Shown: positions 8,991-17,284 of the stretch, piece by piece
Layout of the letters: each line of letters opens with the position of its first letter
How positions within the stretch are numbered: position 1 is the stretch's first letter
Assembly (NCBI RefSeq): GCF_003031405.1
Contig: NZ_CP020469.1
Coordinates: 2,852,001 to 2,916,000, forward strand
Direction of reading: 5' to 3'
Length of the DNA stretch: 64,000 bases
Source: Halomonas sp. 'Soap Lake #6'
GTDB lineage: Bacteria; Pseudomonadota; Gammaproteobacteria; Pseudomonadales; Halomonadaceae
The notes under the pieces: generated by a model
The model's database searches: none
What the model was told of the DNA's origin: nothing
What the model saw: only the letters and a program-made list of their open reading frames with translations
Position numbers and translations under genes: made by a program

Positions 8991-10163
8991 ATGCAGTGGG
9001 ATCACGAGATTATTATTGTCGGCGGCGGCATGGTGGGTGCCGCCTTGGCAGCTAGGCTAGGCCATGCGGGCATCTCTGTTGGGTTAGTGGAGCGCGGCCA
9101 CGCCCCTCCCTCACCCAACGGAGATTATGACCTACGGATCTCCTCACTCAATGCCCGCTCACTGGCGTTTGTGAAAGCGAGTGGCACCATGCTACCGGAA
9201 GAGCGCTGCTGCCCATTTCGTCATATCGATGTGGCGAATCAGGATGGCTCTGGCCACTCGCTGTTCTCTGCCCAAGACAGTGGCATGGAAGACTTTGGTA
9301 TTTTTATTGAAAATCGCACGCTGCAATATGCGCTGTGGCAGCGCCTGGAGAGTTTACCCAGCGTTACCTGCTACACCCAGTGCGTACCGCTAAGCACCAT
9401 GGCGACCAGCACCGCCCGTATGCTGGAACTGGATAACGGCCAAACCTTAAGCGCCCGTTTAATTATTGGCGCGGACGGCGCGCACTCAACACTCAGAGCA
9501 CTAGCGGGGATCAGCACCAGCAGCTACGACTACCATCAGCGGGCGTTGATTATCAATGTAGAGACCGAGCTTCCCCAACAAGATATAAGCTGGCAATGCT
9601 TCACCCCTACAGGCCCGATTGCCATGCTACCGCTACCAGGCCAGCGCGCATCACTAGTGTGGTACGACGGTGATGAAGCTTCTAAAGCACGCGAGCAACT
9701 CTCCGACGACGCACTTCAAATGGCGATAGAAACCGCTTTTCCCAAACGCCTGGGCAAGCTAACTCGCATTGTGGCCCGGGGCAGTTTTCCAATTAAACGC
9801 CAGCATGCCAAACGCTATATCAGCAAGCGCTTAGCGCTCATTGGCGACGCCGCCCATGTGGTACATCCCCTGGCAGGGCAAGGGCTTAATATCGGTCTTC
9901 ATGACGCCGACACCCTGGCCAAACTGATCATAAAAGGCCGCGACCCAGGCGACTCTATTACGCTGCACCGTTTTGAATGCCAGCGCCGCCTTGCCAACCA
10001 GGCGATGATCGCCGCGACCGACAGCTTCCACCACCTATTTACGGGTGCGAAGCCACTGCGCCAGTTAGGCGATCTCAGCCTTCACCTTGCCGAACGTATG
10101 CCGCTTGCCAAACGCATGATGATGCAGCAGGCCAATGGGCTTAACCCGTTTAAAATGCGCTAA
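8991..10163 (+). CDS. UbiH/UbiF/VisC-family FAD-dependent hydroxylase
   Basis: This 390-residue flavoprotein monooxygenase has the N-terminal Rossmann motif IIIVGGGMVGAALAARLG, the mid-protein IIGADGAHSTLR and the C-terminal GDAAHVVHPLAGQGLNIGLHDA. These mark the family that hydroxylates the ubiquinone ring. Which position it acts on (UbiF, UbiH, UbiI or UbiM type) cannot be decided here, because no other ubi gene is nearby. The start at 8991 is preferred to the GTG at 8958 because AAGGAG lies just before it and the Rossmann strand begins immediately. Confidence 0.88.
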   Translation: MQWDHEIIIVGGGMVGAALAARLGHAGISVGLVERGHAPPSPNGDYDLRISSLNARSLAFVKASGTMLPEERCCPFRHIDVANQDGSGHSLFSAQDSGMEDFGIFIENRTLQYALWQRLESLPSVTCYTQCVPLSTMATSTARMLELDNGQTLSARLIIGADGAHSTLRALAGISTSSYDYHQRALIINVETELPQQDISWQCFTPTGPIAMLPLPGQRASLVWYDGDEASKAREQLSDDALQMAIETAFPKRLGKLTRIVARGSFPIKRQHAKRYISKRLALIGDAAHVVHPLAGQGLNIGLHDADTLAKLIIKGRDPGDSITLHRFECQRRLANQAMIAATDSFHHLFTGAKPLRQLGDLSLHLAERMPLAKRMMMQQANGLNPFKMR

Positions 10164-10240
10164 AGCTGACTACGCTAAGAGGGTGGCAACGCAGCCGTTG
10201 CCTAAAACAATCACAATAATCCCTCATGTAAGGAAGGCGC

Positions 10241-11437
10241 ATGGTACTCAAGCAACGACACACGCTATTAACCGCGGCTACGTTAACAAGCCTCGGCTTG
10301 CTCGCGGCGTCACCGCTGTTGGCCTGGGACGGTATCGTAGAGAAACAAGTTTTTGAGATGCAGGAATTCACCACCCAAGGCGGTGAAACGATCCCCGAGC
10401 TTGCGGTGGGCTGGGAAGCTTACGGTGAGTTAAATGACGCCCGTGATAATGCCATTTTAATTACTCATTTTTTCTCTGGCACCAGCAATGCGGCAGGTCG
10501 CTATGACCCCGATGGAGAGCCGACCGGCTACTGGGATGCCATCATCGGCCCCGGCAAACCTCTTGATACCGATGAGTACTACATCATTGCTTCCGATACG
10601 CTGGTAAATCTTAACGCCCATGACCCTAATGTCACCACGACCGGCCCAGCCTCTATCAACCCAGACACCGGTGAGCCATGGGGAATGGACTTTCCTATAG
10701 TGACAATTCGTGACTTTGTCGAGGTACAGCACGCGTTATTAGAAAGCCAGGGAATTGAATCTCTACATGCAGTGATGGGCGCATCCATGGGAGCCCTTCA
10801 AGCGATTGAGTGGGCCAGTGCTTACCCTGACAAAGTGAACAGACTGATACCCGTGATCGGCGGCGGCGTTGCCGACCCCTGGTTACTGGCAACGCTAAGC
10901 TCATGGGCCGCCCCGATTCGCGTAGACGCCCACTGGAACGAGGGTAACTACTACGACAGCGAGCCACCCACCGCAGGGCTGAAAGAGGCTCTAAAACTGG
11001 TCACGCTCAACGCCAACCACTGGCAGTGGGCCAATGAAACCTTCAACCGTGATTGGGCCGATGAAGAGCGCGACCCAACCCAGGATATCAACGCCCGCTA
11101 TGCCATTGAGCAAACGCTGGATGATATCGCCGCTGCACGTGCAGAGCTCTCTGATGCCAACCACCTGCTATATCTGGTGCGTGCCAACCAAACCTTTTTA
11201 GCGGGTTATGGCGACTCTTTAGAGGAAGGGCTTGCCGCAATCGATGCCCCCACGCTGATGCTCTACAGCGAAAACGACCTTGTATTCGCCCCCGAAGGCG
11301 TACGCCACACAGCGGAGCTAATTGAAGCAGGTGGTAGTGAGGTAACGATTAAACCCCTAGAAGGCAATCGAGGCCATTTAGATGGCGTTGTCGCTATCGA
11401 CCAAGCCAGTGAAACGCTAAGAGAGTTTTTGAAGTAA
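10241..11437 (+). CDS. Exported MetX-like (homoserine acetyltransferase-type) alpha/beta hydrolase
   Basis: This 398-residue protein has a cleavable signal peptide (charged MVLKQRH, then a hydrophobic stretch ending near LLA at about residue 28). The mature part looks like homoserine O-acetyltransferase: AYGELNDARDNAIL, the nucleophile elbow GASMGALQAIEW (canonical MetX has GGSMGGMQALEW), a late Asp in SENDLVFAP and His in RGHLDGVV. True MetX is cytoplasmic, so an exported copy probably acts on another ester or acyl substrate. It follows the hydroxylase gene by 77 bp. AAGGAAG lies before the ATG. Confidence 0.82.
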   Translation: MVLKQRHTLLTAATLTSLGLLAASPLLAWDGIVEKQVFEMQEFTTQGGETIPELAVGWEAYGELNDARDNAILITHFFSGTSNAAGRYDPDGEPTGYWDAIIGPGKPLDTDEYYIIASDTLVNLNAHDPNVTTTGPASINPDTGEPWGMDFPIVTIRDFVEVQHALLESQGIESLHAVMGASMGALQAIEWASAYPDKVNRLIPVIGGGVADPWLLATLSSWAAPIRVDAHWNEGNYYDSEPPTAGLKEALKLVTLNANHWQWANETFNRDWADEERDPTQDINARYAIEQTLDDIAAARAELSDANHLLYLVRANQTFLAGYGDSLEEGLAAIDAPTLMLYSENDLVFAPEGVRHTAELIEAGGSEVTIKPLEGNRGHLDGVVAIDQASETLREFLK

Positions 11438-11444
11438 TGGATTG

Positions 11445-11474
11445 AGCGCTGGTTTTGAGTCAATAACCAGCGCT
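11445..11474. terminator. Hairpin after the MetX-like gene, possible terminator
   Basis: AGCGCTGGTT and AACCAGCGCT form a perfect 10-bp stem around a 10-nt loop. There is no strong T run, so termination is likely but not certain. Confidence 0.5.
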
Positions 11475-11513
11475 TGATTCAGTCGTAACGCAGCCGATTG
11501 TGAAAACCCACCC

Positions 11514-11531
11514 TGTACATCATTCTGTACA
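11514..11531. promoter_or_regulatory. Two TGTACA boxes, YefM-type operator of the broken TA locus
   Basis: TGTACA occurs at 11514-11519 and 11526-11531, 12 bp apart, just before the yefM-like start. TGTACA is the known core recognised by YefM in E. coli. The same hexamer recurs upstream of the intact yefM copy. Confidence 0.6.
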
Positions 11532-11559
11532 CAAACAGCATCATGAACAGGCGTTTCCA

Positions 11560-11811
11560 ATGGATGCCATTAGCTACACTGCCGCTAGAACTAATTTAGC
11601 GAAAACAATGGAACAAGTCTGCGAAGACCATGCCCCCGTCATTATCACCCGGAGCAAATCGCAGTCCGTGGTCATGATCTCACTTGAAGATTACGACGCA
11701 TTACAAGAGACCGCCTATCTTTTGCGTGCGCCAAAAAATGCCCGTCGACTACTGGAATCCATAGTCTGGCTAGCTACTGGACTCGTCGTATCAACGAAGA
11801 GCAGAGGATGA
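11560..11811 (+). pseudogene. Truncated YefM/Phd-family antitoxin (broken TA locus)
   Basis: The first 70 or so residues (MDAISYTAARTNLAKTMEQV to ARRLLESI) form a normal YefM/Phd DNA-binding antitoxin domain. The frame then leaves the family and ends in an unrelated tail. Directly after the break, the next frame encodes the last 30 or so residues of a YoeB toxin. This shows that a deletion removed the antitoxin's toxin-binding C-terminus and the first part of yoeB. An ATG at 11500 is also in frame, but 11560 matches the family start. The N-terminal domain may still bind the operator. Confidence 0.75.
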
Positions 11812-11867
11812 TTTACAAAGCGACTGACGATGCGTTGCTTATCGCCCAGCTTCGCTACCACTACTGA
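11766..11867 (+). pseudogene. yoeB toxin remnant (C-terminal third)
   Basis: In the frame beginning LASYWTRRINEEQRMIYK and ending IAQLRYHY, this segment matches the C-terminal core of YoeB mRNA interferase, including the conserved Arg, Tyr and terminal HY residues. It has no start codon or N-terminal two-thirds, and it lies in a different frame from the antitoxin remnant. Compare the intact copy at 12893-13159, which has FWSRRIDDTNRLVYAV and ISCRYHY at the same place. Confidence 0.75.
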
Positions 11868-11883
11868 TAAGCGCACGGAAAAA

Positions 11884-12846
11884 CTATTCACTCACCACTG
11901 AAGAAAAGTGGCCCGACTTTTCCAGGGTGTATTCGCTAAAATCCCGCGCCAAGAAAAGCGAGCCTGAATAGACGCTTTGGGCTTCTTTGCGGATGTCTTC
12001 TATGGAAGGCGACACATTGGGGTTGAGCTGGTAACGGGGGCTAAAGTGCGTCAGCACCAGGTTGGGGAGCTGTACGGTTTCAGCAAAATCAGCCACAAGT
12101 TTGGCGTAGCTATGCCCCACCTCACCGGCCTTCTGGGCCATCTCTTCGGTGTAGGTGGCTTCATGCACCAACACCTGTGCCCCAGCGCAAGCCTGGAACA
12201 ACAAGTCAGGCTGGTCGTTGTCCCCGGCGATCACGATTTTCCTTGGCTTGTTTTTGACGATTAGGTAGTCATGGCTTTTTAAACGCTCACCTGCAAACTC
12301 AACATCAAATCCTTGCTTCAACTGCCCCCACATAGGCCCTCTAGGAATTCCCTCTTGGGTCAACTTTGCAACGTTTAAATCAGCGTCGACCTTTCGCTCA
12401 GTAAACCCATAGGCATAGGATGGTACCCGGTGCGAAAGCCTGAACGTAGCAACCGCCATGTTCTCAAACTCAATGCTGGGCAGCTCATCGGAGCAGATAA
12501 ATTCCAAAGCAAAGGGCACACAAAGCTCAGTGGCCTCACAGGTGGCCTCCAACCAGGCTTTTATACCTGCGGGCGCCACAACAGTAAGCGGCTCTTTCCG
12601 GCCATTCATTCCCGCACTCGCCAGTATGCCCGGCAGCCCATAGCAGTGGTCACCGTGTACGTGGGTAATAAAGATGGCTTTCAGCGAATGAAACGATAGC
12701 TTCGTGTGCAACACTTGGTGCTGGGTGCCCTCACCGCAGTCAATCAGGTACCAGCCCTTCCCTTTGCTATCTCGTAAAGCGACGCCGGAAACGTTTCTTT
12801 GCTTGGTGGGCACACCGGCGGAAGTACCTAGGAAGAGTAGGTTCAT
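11884..12846 (-). CDS. rnz: Ribonuclease Z (tRNA 3' endonuclease)
   Basis: This 320-residue metallo-beta-lactamase-fold nuclease cuts the 3' trailer from tRNA precursors. It begins with FLGTSAGVPTKQRNVSG, typical of RNase Z, followed by the HxHxDH zinc motif in THVHGDHCYGLPG, AGDNDQPDL, VHEATY and THFSPRY. The length is usual for the short form. It sits between the broken and the intact yefM-yoeB loci. Confidence 0.93.
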   Translation of the reverse strand: MNLLFLGTSAGVPTKQRNVSGVALRDSKGKGWYLIDCGEGTQHQVLHTKLSFHSLKAIFITHVHGDHCYGLPGILASAGMNGRKEPLTVVAPAGIKAWLEATCEATELCVPFALEFICSDELPSIEFENMAVATFRLSHRVPSYAYGFTERKVDADLNVAKLTQEGIPRGPMWGQLKQGFDVEFAGERLKSHDYLIVKNKPRKIVIAGDNDQPDLLFQACAGAQVLVHEATYTEEMAQKAGEVGHSYAKLVADFAETVQLPNLVLTHFSPRYQLNPNVSPSIEDIRKEAQSVYSGSLFLARDFSEYTLEKSGHFSSVVSE

Positions 12847-12892
12847 AGCTTATTTTGAATGGCCTTTGAGATAGTCTGTGAAAGTGCCGAAT

Positions 12893-13159
12893 CTAATAGT
12901 GATAACGACACGAAATGATCGTAATCGCATTATTATCAACTGCGTAGACTAATCGATTCGTATCATCTATACGTCGCGACCAAAAACCAGCTAAGTTTTC
13001 CTTTAACGGCTCTGGTTTACCAATACCTTCAAAGGGTGAGCGTCTAACGTCGTTTATAAGCTTGTTTATTCGTTTAAGCGTTTTTTTGTCCTGGGTTTGC
13101 CAATATAGGTAATCGCTCCAGGATTCGTCAGTCCATGACAGTAAACGACTACTCATCAA
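12893..13159 (-). CDS. yoeB: YoeB-family mRNA interferase toxin
   Basis: This 88-residue RelE-superfamily toxin contains the family landmarks LYWQTQDKKTLKRINKLI, PFEGIGKPEPLK and FWSRRIDDTNRLVYAV, and ends in CRYHY, which carries the catalytic His and Tyr. YoeB cleaves mRNA in the ribosome and is neutralised by YefM. Its start overlaps the last codons of the antitoxin gene, so the two are translationally coupled. ATG ATG at 13154-13159 offers two equivalent starts. Confidence 0.92.
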   Translation of the reverse strand: MMSSRLLSWTDESWSDYLYWQTQDKKTLKRINKLINDVRRSPFEGIGKPEPLKENLAGFWSRRIDDTNRLVYAVDNNAITIISCRYHY

Positions 13160-13403
13160 TCAAGTCTCTGCGGGTTACCTTACCTGCTTTGAATTGTTCA
13201 ATTGAGCGATTCAAATGCTCAGCATTCGCCGGTGAGCGCAGTAAGTGCACCGTTTCCATCAGGCTGTTGTAGTAGTCTAGCGACATAACAACAGCATCTT
13301 CCGAATCACGGCGAGTAATCACCGCTGTATCTGCGTCATTAACAACGGAATCTAATACCGCTTTCAAACTATTTCTTGCTTCTGTAAAAGACACAATTTT
13401 CAT
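13149..13403 (-). CDS. yefM: YefM-family antitoxin
   Basis: This 84-residue Phd/YefM protein runs from MKIVSFTEARNSLKAVLDSV through TRRDSEDAVVMSLDYYNSLMET to the toxin-binding tail NAEHLNRSIEQFKAGK. It neutralises YoeB and represses its own operon. It is full length, in contrast to the truncated copy at 11560. GGAGG lies before the ATG, and TGTACA boxes lie in the promoter region. Confidence 0.92.
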   Translation of the reverse strand: MKIVSFTEARNSLKAVLDSVVNDADTAVITRRDSEDAVVMSLDYYNSLMETVHLLRSPANAEHLNRSIEQFKAGKVTRRDLIDE

Positions 13404-13415
13404 AGAACCTCCACA

Positions 13416-13461
13416 TGTACATTTTACAGGACAAGTATAGCCTTAAACCTCAACATGTACA
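13416..13461. promoter_or_regulatory. TGTACA boxes upstream of yefM-yoeB
   Basis: TGTACA occurs at 13416-13421 and again at 13456-13461, both within ACATGTACA. They fit YefM autoregulatory sites. The spacing is wider than at the broken locus. Confidence 0.5.
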
Positions 13462-13574
13462 GCATGATGAACATGTCACTTATGACAGCTAACGCCGCGC
13501 ATTTGCGGCTGGTTTGGAGCGCAGCGGAAAACCAGCCCGACAACATACGCTTGTTAGAACGCACTCGCGGCCCA

Positions 13575-13895
13575 TTAGCCAAGAATATCTGCGCCTTTGT
13601 GGCCGTCTGGGACACCCTGAACCAGCAGCACTTGACCCACAGTGTGCTCGGTCCGGAGGTGGCGAATCGCCTTGTAAGCATCTGACTCATACCATCCTTG
13701 AGCCTGCTCCATAGAGGGGAATTCGATGACAACCAAGTCGCCAGACCAGGCGCCCTCAAGAGGATGATAGGGGCCGCCATGCACCCGGTATTTCCCGGAG
13801 AACGGGACCAGCGTGTCGTCGATGCGTTGCAAGTATTCTCTAATCTCGTCACCAAAACGCGTTTCATGTATTACAGCAACAGCAAAAGCAGTCAT
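13575..13895 (-). CDS. DUF1330 domain protein (dimeric alpha-beta barrel)
   Basis: This 106-residue protein has FSGKYRVHGGPYHPLEG, LVVIEFPSMEQAQGWYESDAY and a C-terminal beta strand, typical of DUF1330. These small ferredoxin-like dimers have no firmly known function. GGAG precedes the ATG. It is monocistronic. Confidence 0.85.
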   Translation of the reverse strand: MTAFAVAVIHETRFGDEIREYLQRIDDTLVPFSGKYRVHGGPYHPLEGAWSGDLVVIEFPSMEQAQGWYESDAYKAIRHLRTEHTVGQVLLVQGVPDGHKGADILG

Positions 13896-14245
13896 CGTTT
13901 ACTCCAAATTTTTGTAGATGTATCAAGCGTTCTAACCCAATAAACGTGCCGACGCGCTTATTGAGGTTATCTAGCCAACTGATTATCTTCAAGGCAAAGC
14001 AAATATTGATGATTTAGCCAAAGTCGTGTGCCAGCGCGTTTTGCTAAGCCTGAAAGACCTGCATATAAAACGCTCGCCAGTTTTGCAAATCAGGCCCTTG
14101 GCGCGGATTAGAAAGGTAGCGGTTAACCTATGGAAAAATAGGAAAAATTAGCTTTGGAGCAACGATTTTATAGATGAAAGTTGCCTGCCTAACCTGATGA
14201 AATATTCGTTCAAGCTACTAGCAAGTGAGTTTCAACGAGTTTTTC
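13896..14245. other. Gene-free stretch of 350 bp
   Basis: No start-to-stop frame of convincing length is seen. The plus strand has a partly open frame around 13970-14150 (readable as ANIDDLAKVVCQRVLL) without a start codon or recognisable family, so it may be the decayed end of an old gene. No clear terminator hairpin was found. Confidence 0.4.
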
Positions 14246-15091
14246 CTAAGGCTTATAACGTGTCAACGCTATGCCGCAAGCGATCAGACCAGAAGAAACA
14301 AACCGCCATACGCCGAAACCTTCTTTCAGAATGATGGTGGAAATCAGTGCGGCGAACAGCACGCTGGTTTCTCTTAGGGCCGAAACCATGCCAAGTGGGG
14401 CGTAGGCCATGGCCCAGATAACTATCCAATACGCACCAACCTGCATCCCGCCGCCGACAACGGCAGGGGCCAAATTGCTCGATATAACTCTTTTTATCTC
14501 CTTGGCTTTCCATGTCAGGGCAATAGCGAACGTCAGTAAGCCGTTACCGAGGGTCAACAAGACCGCAAAGCCGAACACCGAGCCAGCTTGTCGTGCACCC
14601 AGACCACCCAACAGCGTGTAGGAAGCAATAAAGGCACCGGTGCCAAGGGCAAGGAGGATAGCACGGGGATTTCTGGTGATACCGGTGCTTGTATCGAATG
14701 CTAGCGACATCACACCTACCCCGAGAAATAGCACTCCGAGTAACGGGATAAAACCCAACATTTCGCCAGCGAACGCGGCAGCGCCGAGGGTAACAAGTAA
14801 TGGCGCCGATCCACGGGCAATGGGATAAACCTGGCCAAAATCACCGTACTGGTAGGCCATGGGCAGGCAAAAGTGATACGCGGTATGAATCAGTATGGCC
14901 AAGCCAAGAAGTGGCCAACTGGCAAGATCCGGGAGTGTTACGAAAGGCAAAGCGAGCGCAGAAACGATACTCCCCAATAAAGTGATCACCGCCATGACGG
15001 CGATCCTGTCACCACTCACTTTAACGATCGCATTCCAGCTGGCGTTAAAGATGGCAGCGAGCAGTACGATCATTGTGATTTCTGTGCTCAT
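14246..15091 (-). CDS. EamA/DMT-family transporter
   Basis: This 281-residue inner-membrane protein has about ten hydrophobic segments and two EamA repeats. The first has FNASWNAIVK and the second ends with ALRETSVLFAALISTIILKEG, a typical EamA motif. Members export or import small metabolites such as amino acids. The substrate is unknown. The gene stands alone. Confidence 0.87.
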   Translation of the reverse strand: MSTEITMIVLLAAIFNASWNAIVKVSGDRIAVMAVITLLGSIVSALALPFVTLPDLASWPLLGLAILIHTAYHFCLPMAYQYGDFGQVYPIARGSAPLLVTLGAAAFAGEMLGFIPLLGVLFLGVGVMSLAFDTSTGITRNPRAILLALGTGAFIASYTLLGGLGARQAGSVFGFAVLLTLGNGLLTFAIALTWKAKEIKRVISSNLAPAVVGGGMQVGAYWIVIWAMAYAPLGMVSALRETSVLFAALISTIILKEGFGVWRFVSSGLIACGIALTRYKP

Positions 15092-15191
15092 GCCATCGTG
15101 TCCTTGAGCGGTCAGAATGCAACGTTAAGAAAAACTAGTTTCCCCAGGATAGTCCAAATTCTTATGCCCGCACGCTCTGCTACTGCCACCC

Positions 15192-16058
15192 TCACGCCAA
15201 CCCCACACAAACCAACTCCCCACCAAACCACTGCTGTTTTAACCCACGCTGTTTTTCCAGTAGCACTAAGTACGGGCGTAGTGGATGGTGGTCCGGTAGC
15301 GTGACATGGAGTTGGCGCAAACGGCGCTGGAAAGGGAGCTGTTCGGCGGGCATGTGTAATGGTGAAACGTGCTGGGTTAGCCACTCTATTTCAGGTAGCA
15401 GCAGATGTGTCGCCCCGCTATCCAGTGCTAGGGTCACGCCTTTGGGGTCAAAATCACCTGCGTAAAGGTGTGGTCGATTGGTTTTTCGCCAAGCCTTTTC
15501 CAGCTGCGCAAAGCCGCCACCATAGTGGCTGTCGCCACGGTAAACCACCAGCGGGTTGGCGTAACCGCTCAGTGCATCTATCTCTGGTGAAAACACATAG
15601 AAGCTGTCCAAGTTTTCTACCTGGACTAATGCCCCAAACGCGGCCAGCTTTAAGCTGGTTATATCAACGTCTCGAATGCTACGCGGCTCTGGCGCAAGCC
15701 ATGTGGAGGGTTGTTGCGGAAGATTGATCAACAGCCGCTTTGCACGGGGGCCCTCACGAATGCTTTTATCCTCCTCCAGCCCCTCTATTGCTTGGGCGGC
15801 GCTACTTAAACCGCTTAGCGAGTGCCCAAGCGGTGCCAAACGGTCGCTTTCCAACATGCTATTGATTTGCGCCAATAGGTTGGCGTCAAAGCGCAGCGTT
15901 TGGTTGGAAATCCACATGGTCAGATCGATATCCTTCTGGTGGCACCAAGCCACTACATCTTCTACCCACTTACTGCGCGGCTTTTCTACCAAGGACTGGC
16001 GGTTAAGCTCTCGTACAACACCATTAAGCCCGGCTCGGGCACGACCTGATAACGTCAT
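15192..16058 (-). CDS. Toprim/DUF2220-type nuclease subunit, JetD/MksG-like
   Basis: This 288-residue protein is the last gene of a four-gene SMC operon. Its C-terminal half carries a Toprim-like metal site: E148 in QVENLDSFYVF and D202/D204 in YAGDFDPKG, preceded by VVYRGDSHYGGGF. The same arrangement is seen in JetD of Wadjet and MksG, related to the Spo11/TopoVI A Toprim fold. These proteins cut DNA handed to them by the SMC motor. It is shorter than usual JetD. The start overlaps the end of the kleisin-like gene by 4 bp. Assignment rests on motifs and operon position. Confidence 0.72.
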   Translation of the reverse strand: MTLSGRARAGLNGVVRELNRQSLVEKPRSKWVEDVVAWCHQKDIDLTMWISNQTLRFDANLLAQINSMLESDRLAPLGHSLSGLSSAAQAIEGLEEDKSIREGPRAKRLLINLPQQPSTWLAPEPRSIRDVDITSLKLAAFGALVQVENLDSFYVFSPEIDALSGYANPLVVYRGDSHYGGGFAQLEKAWRKTNRPHLYAGDFDPKGVTLALDSGATHLLLPEIEWLTQHVSPLHMPAEQLPFQRRLRQLHVTLPDHHPLRPYLVLLEKQRGLKQQWFGGELVCVGLA

Positions 16059-17284
16059 ACCGCCACCGCCAGCGCTACGTCGTGAATTAGCCGCAGATCA
16101 TTGAAGGCGCTGGCTTTTGTTTCCTGTTGATGCAGCTGGAACGCCTGCTGCTCTCTGCGCGGCAGGCCTTGGTACTCGGCAATCACCTGAAACAGCCAAA
16201 TCTCTCCTGGCCACTCCAAGTGGCTATCCTTCAGGTAGGCCAGCGCGCTAACCGGCTCGGCTTGGGGCTGATCCAACACCGCGAGGTAGAAACTCTCGAC
16301 ATCTAGCTTAAGTGCTTGTTGGCGGGCAGCAGCGAGATTGTCTTCCGGCGTGAGTGTAGGCACTGCCGACTCAACCGTTTGCGCTGCGTGGCGCGGAATC
16401 GGTAACTCATGTAGTAACTCTGCCAATACTCGGCTTTCCAGCACTCGATCTAGTGCCGGGGATGCCGCTGCGCTTAATGGCGCTGCGTGGTTGAACAAGT
16501 TTGGCACCTCGCTGCGCTTGGCATAGTTGCCGGGCACAAAGCCTGGGTGTTCACGCATAAATGCCACCATGCCACTGATCAAACGGCTGCGCGCTTGCTG
16601 CTTGCGAAAACGCGCCATAAGTTCAATCAGCCGCCTCTGAACTTCCCTCAGGCTGGTGTAGTGGTGGCTTAATCGCTGCTGTAACTGGCTGATGAGTAGT
16701 TTACGCAGGCTGCCATCACTACCCACCAGCTCAATGAGCTCGTCAAAGTCGATTAGCGCCAAGCCATCCAGTAGCCGAACAATCTGCTTTTGGGCGCGGT
16801 CGTTTTCGCGGATTTTATCGTTCAGCTGGCTGACAAAGCCAAAGTCGCTATTCAACCGCTGCCAGAGGCTATCGATGGCATCAGCAAAACGGCCATTCAG
16901 GTCATCAACTTCCTGGCGCAGGCGCAACAGTTGCTGTTCCTGTCGCCAGTGCTCACCACAGCTGCGGGCTTCCCGGTAACTATCTACTAACGAGCGCACC
17001 AGCTCCAGGGTTTCCGCCACGTCAGCGTTCACATGGCGGCGAGTTTCATCGGCCAACATCTCAGCGATGAGTTCTCGCACCTTGGGCGAAAGCTTCACCC
17101 CACTCTGCTCGTCAGGCCGCCATAGCACCCGAGCGGCTAGCAACTTACGTAGCGCGCCATCGCTTAAACCTTCTAAGGGTACGTCGTCTCGGGTGTAACC
17201 CTGCATCAGTCGTTCGGCATGCTTGCCCAACAGCGCCAGCCGTTCAGCACCGGTTTTCAGCAGGCGGCTTTCCAGCTCGTTCAC
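16055..17284 (-). CDS. Kleisin-like subunit of an MksBEF/Wadjet-type SMC complex (MksF/JetA-like)
   Basis: This 409-residue, largely helical protein lies between the MksE-like and Toprim genes, with 4-bp overlaps on both sides. The N-terminal part is helical, with long heptad-like stretches around 95-250 (for example LRLRQEVDDLNGRFADAID). The C-terminal part (LDVESFYLAVLDQ, LEWPGEIWLFQVIAEY) looks like a small folded domain, as expected for a kleisin that bridges the SMC heads. Relatives are often mislabelled phosphoenolpyruvate carboxylase, but no carboxylase motif is visible. The kleisin role is inferred from context. Confidence 0.65.
   Translation of the reverse strand: MNELESRLLKTGAERLALLGKHAERLMQGYTRDDVPLEGLSDGALRKLLAARVLWRPDEQSGVKLSPKVRELIAEMLADETRRHVNADVAETLELVRSLVDSYREARSCGEHWRQEQQLLRLRQEVDDLNGRFADAIDSLWQRLNSDFGFVSQLNDKIRENDRAQKQIVRLLDGLALIDFDELIELVGSDGSLRKLLISQLQQRLSHHYTSLREVQRRLIELMARFRKQQARSRLISGMVAFMREHPGFVPGNYAKRSEVPNLFNHAAPLSAAASPALDRVLESRVLAELLHELPIPRHAAQTVESAVPTLTPEDNLAAARQQALKLDVESFYLAVLDQPQAEPVSALAYLKDSHLEWPGEIWLFQVIAEYQGLPRREQQAFQLHQQETKASAFNDLRLIHDVALAVAV

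Noticed and set aside
13424..13867. Minus-strand frame of 147 codons overlapping the DUF1330 gene
   Set aside because: The DUF1330 frame on the same strand has a clear family match and ribosome site; this one is its out-of-frame shadow.
16055..17284. Phosphoenolpyruvate carboxylase annotation for the kleisin-like gene
   Set aside because: No PEPC catalytic motifs or length (that family is about 900 residues); the operon context points to an SMC partner.
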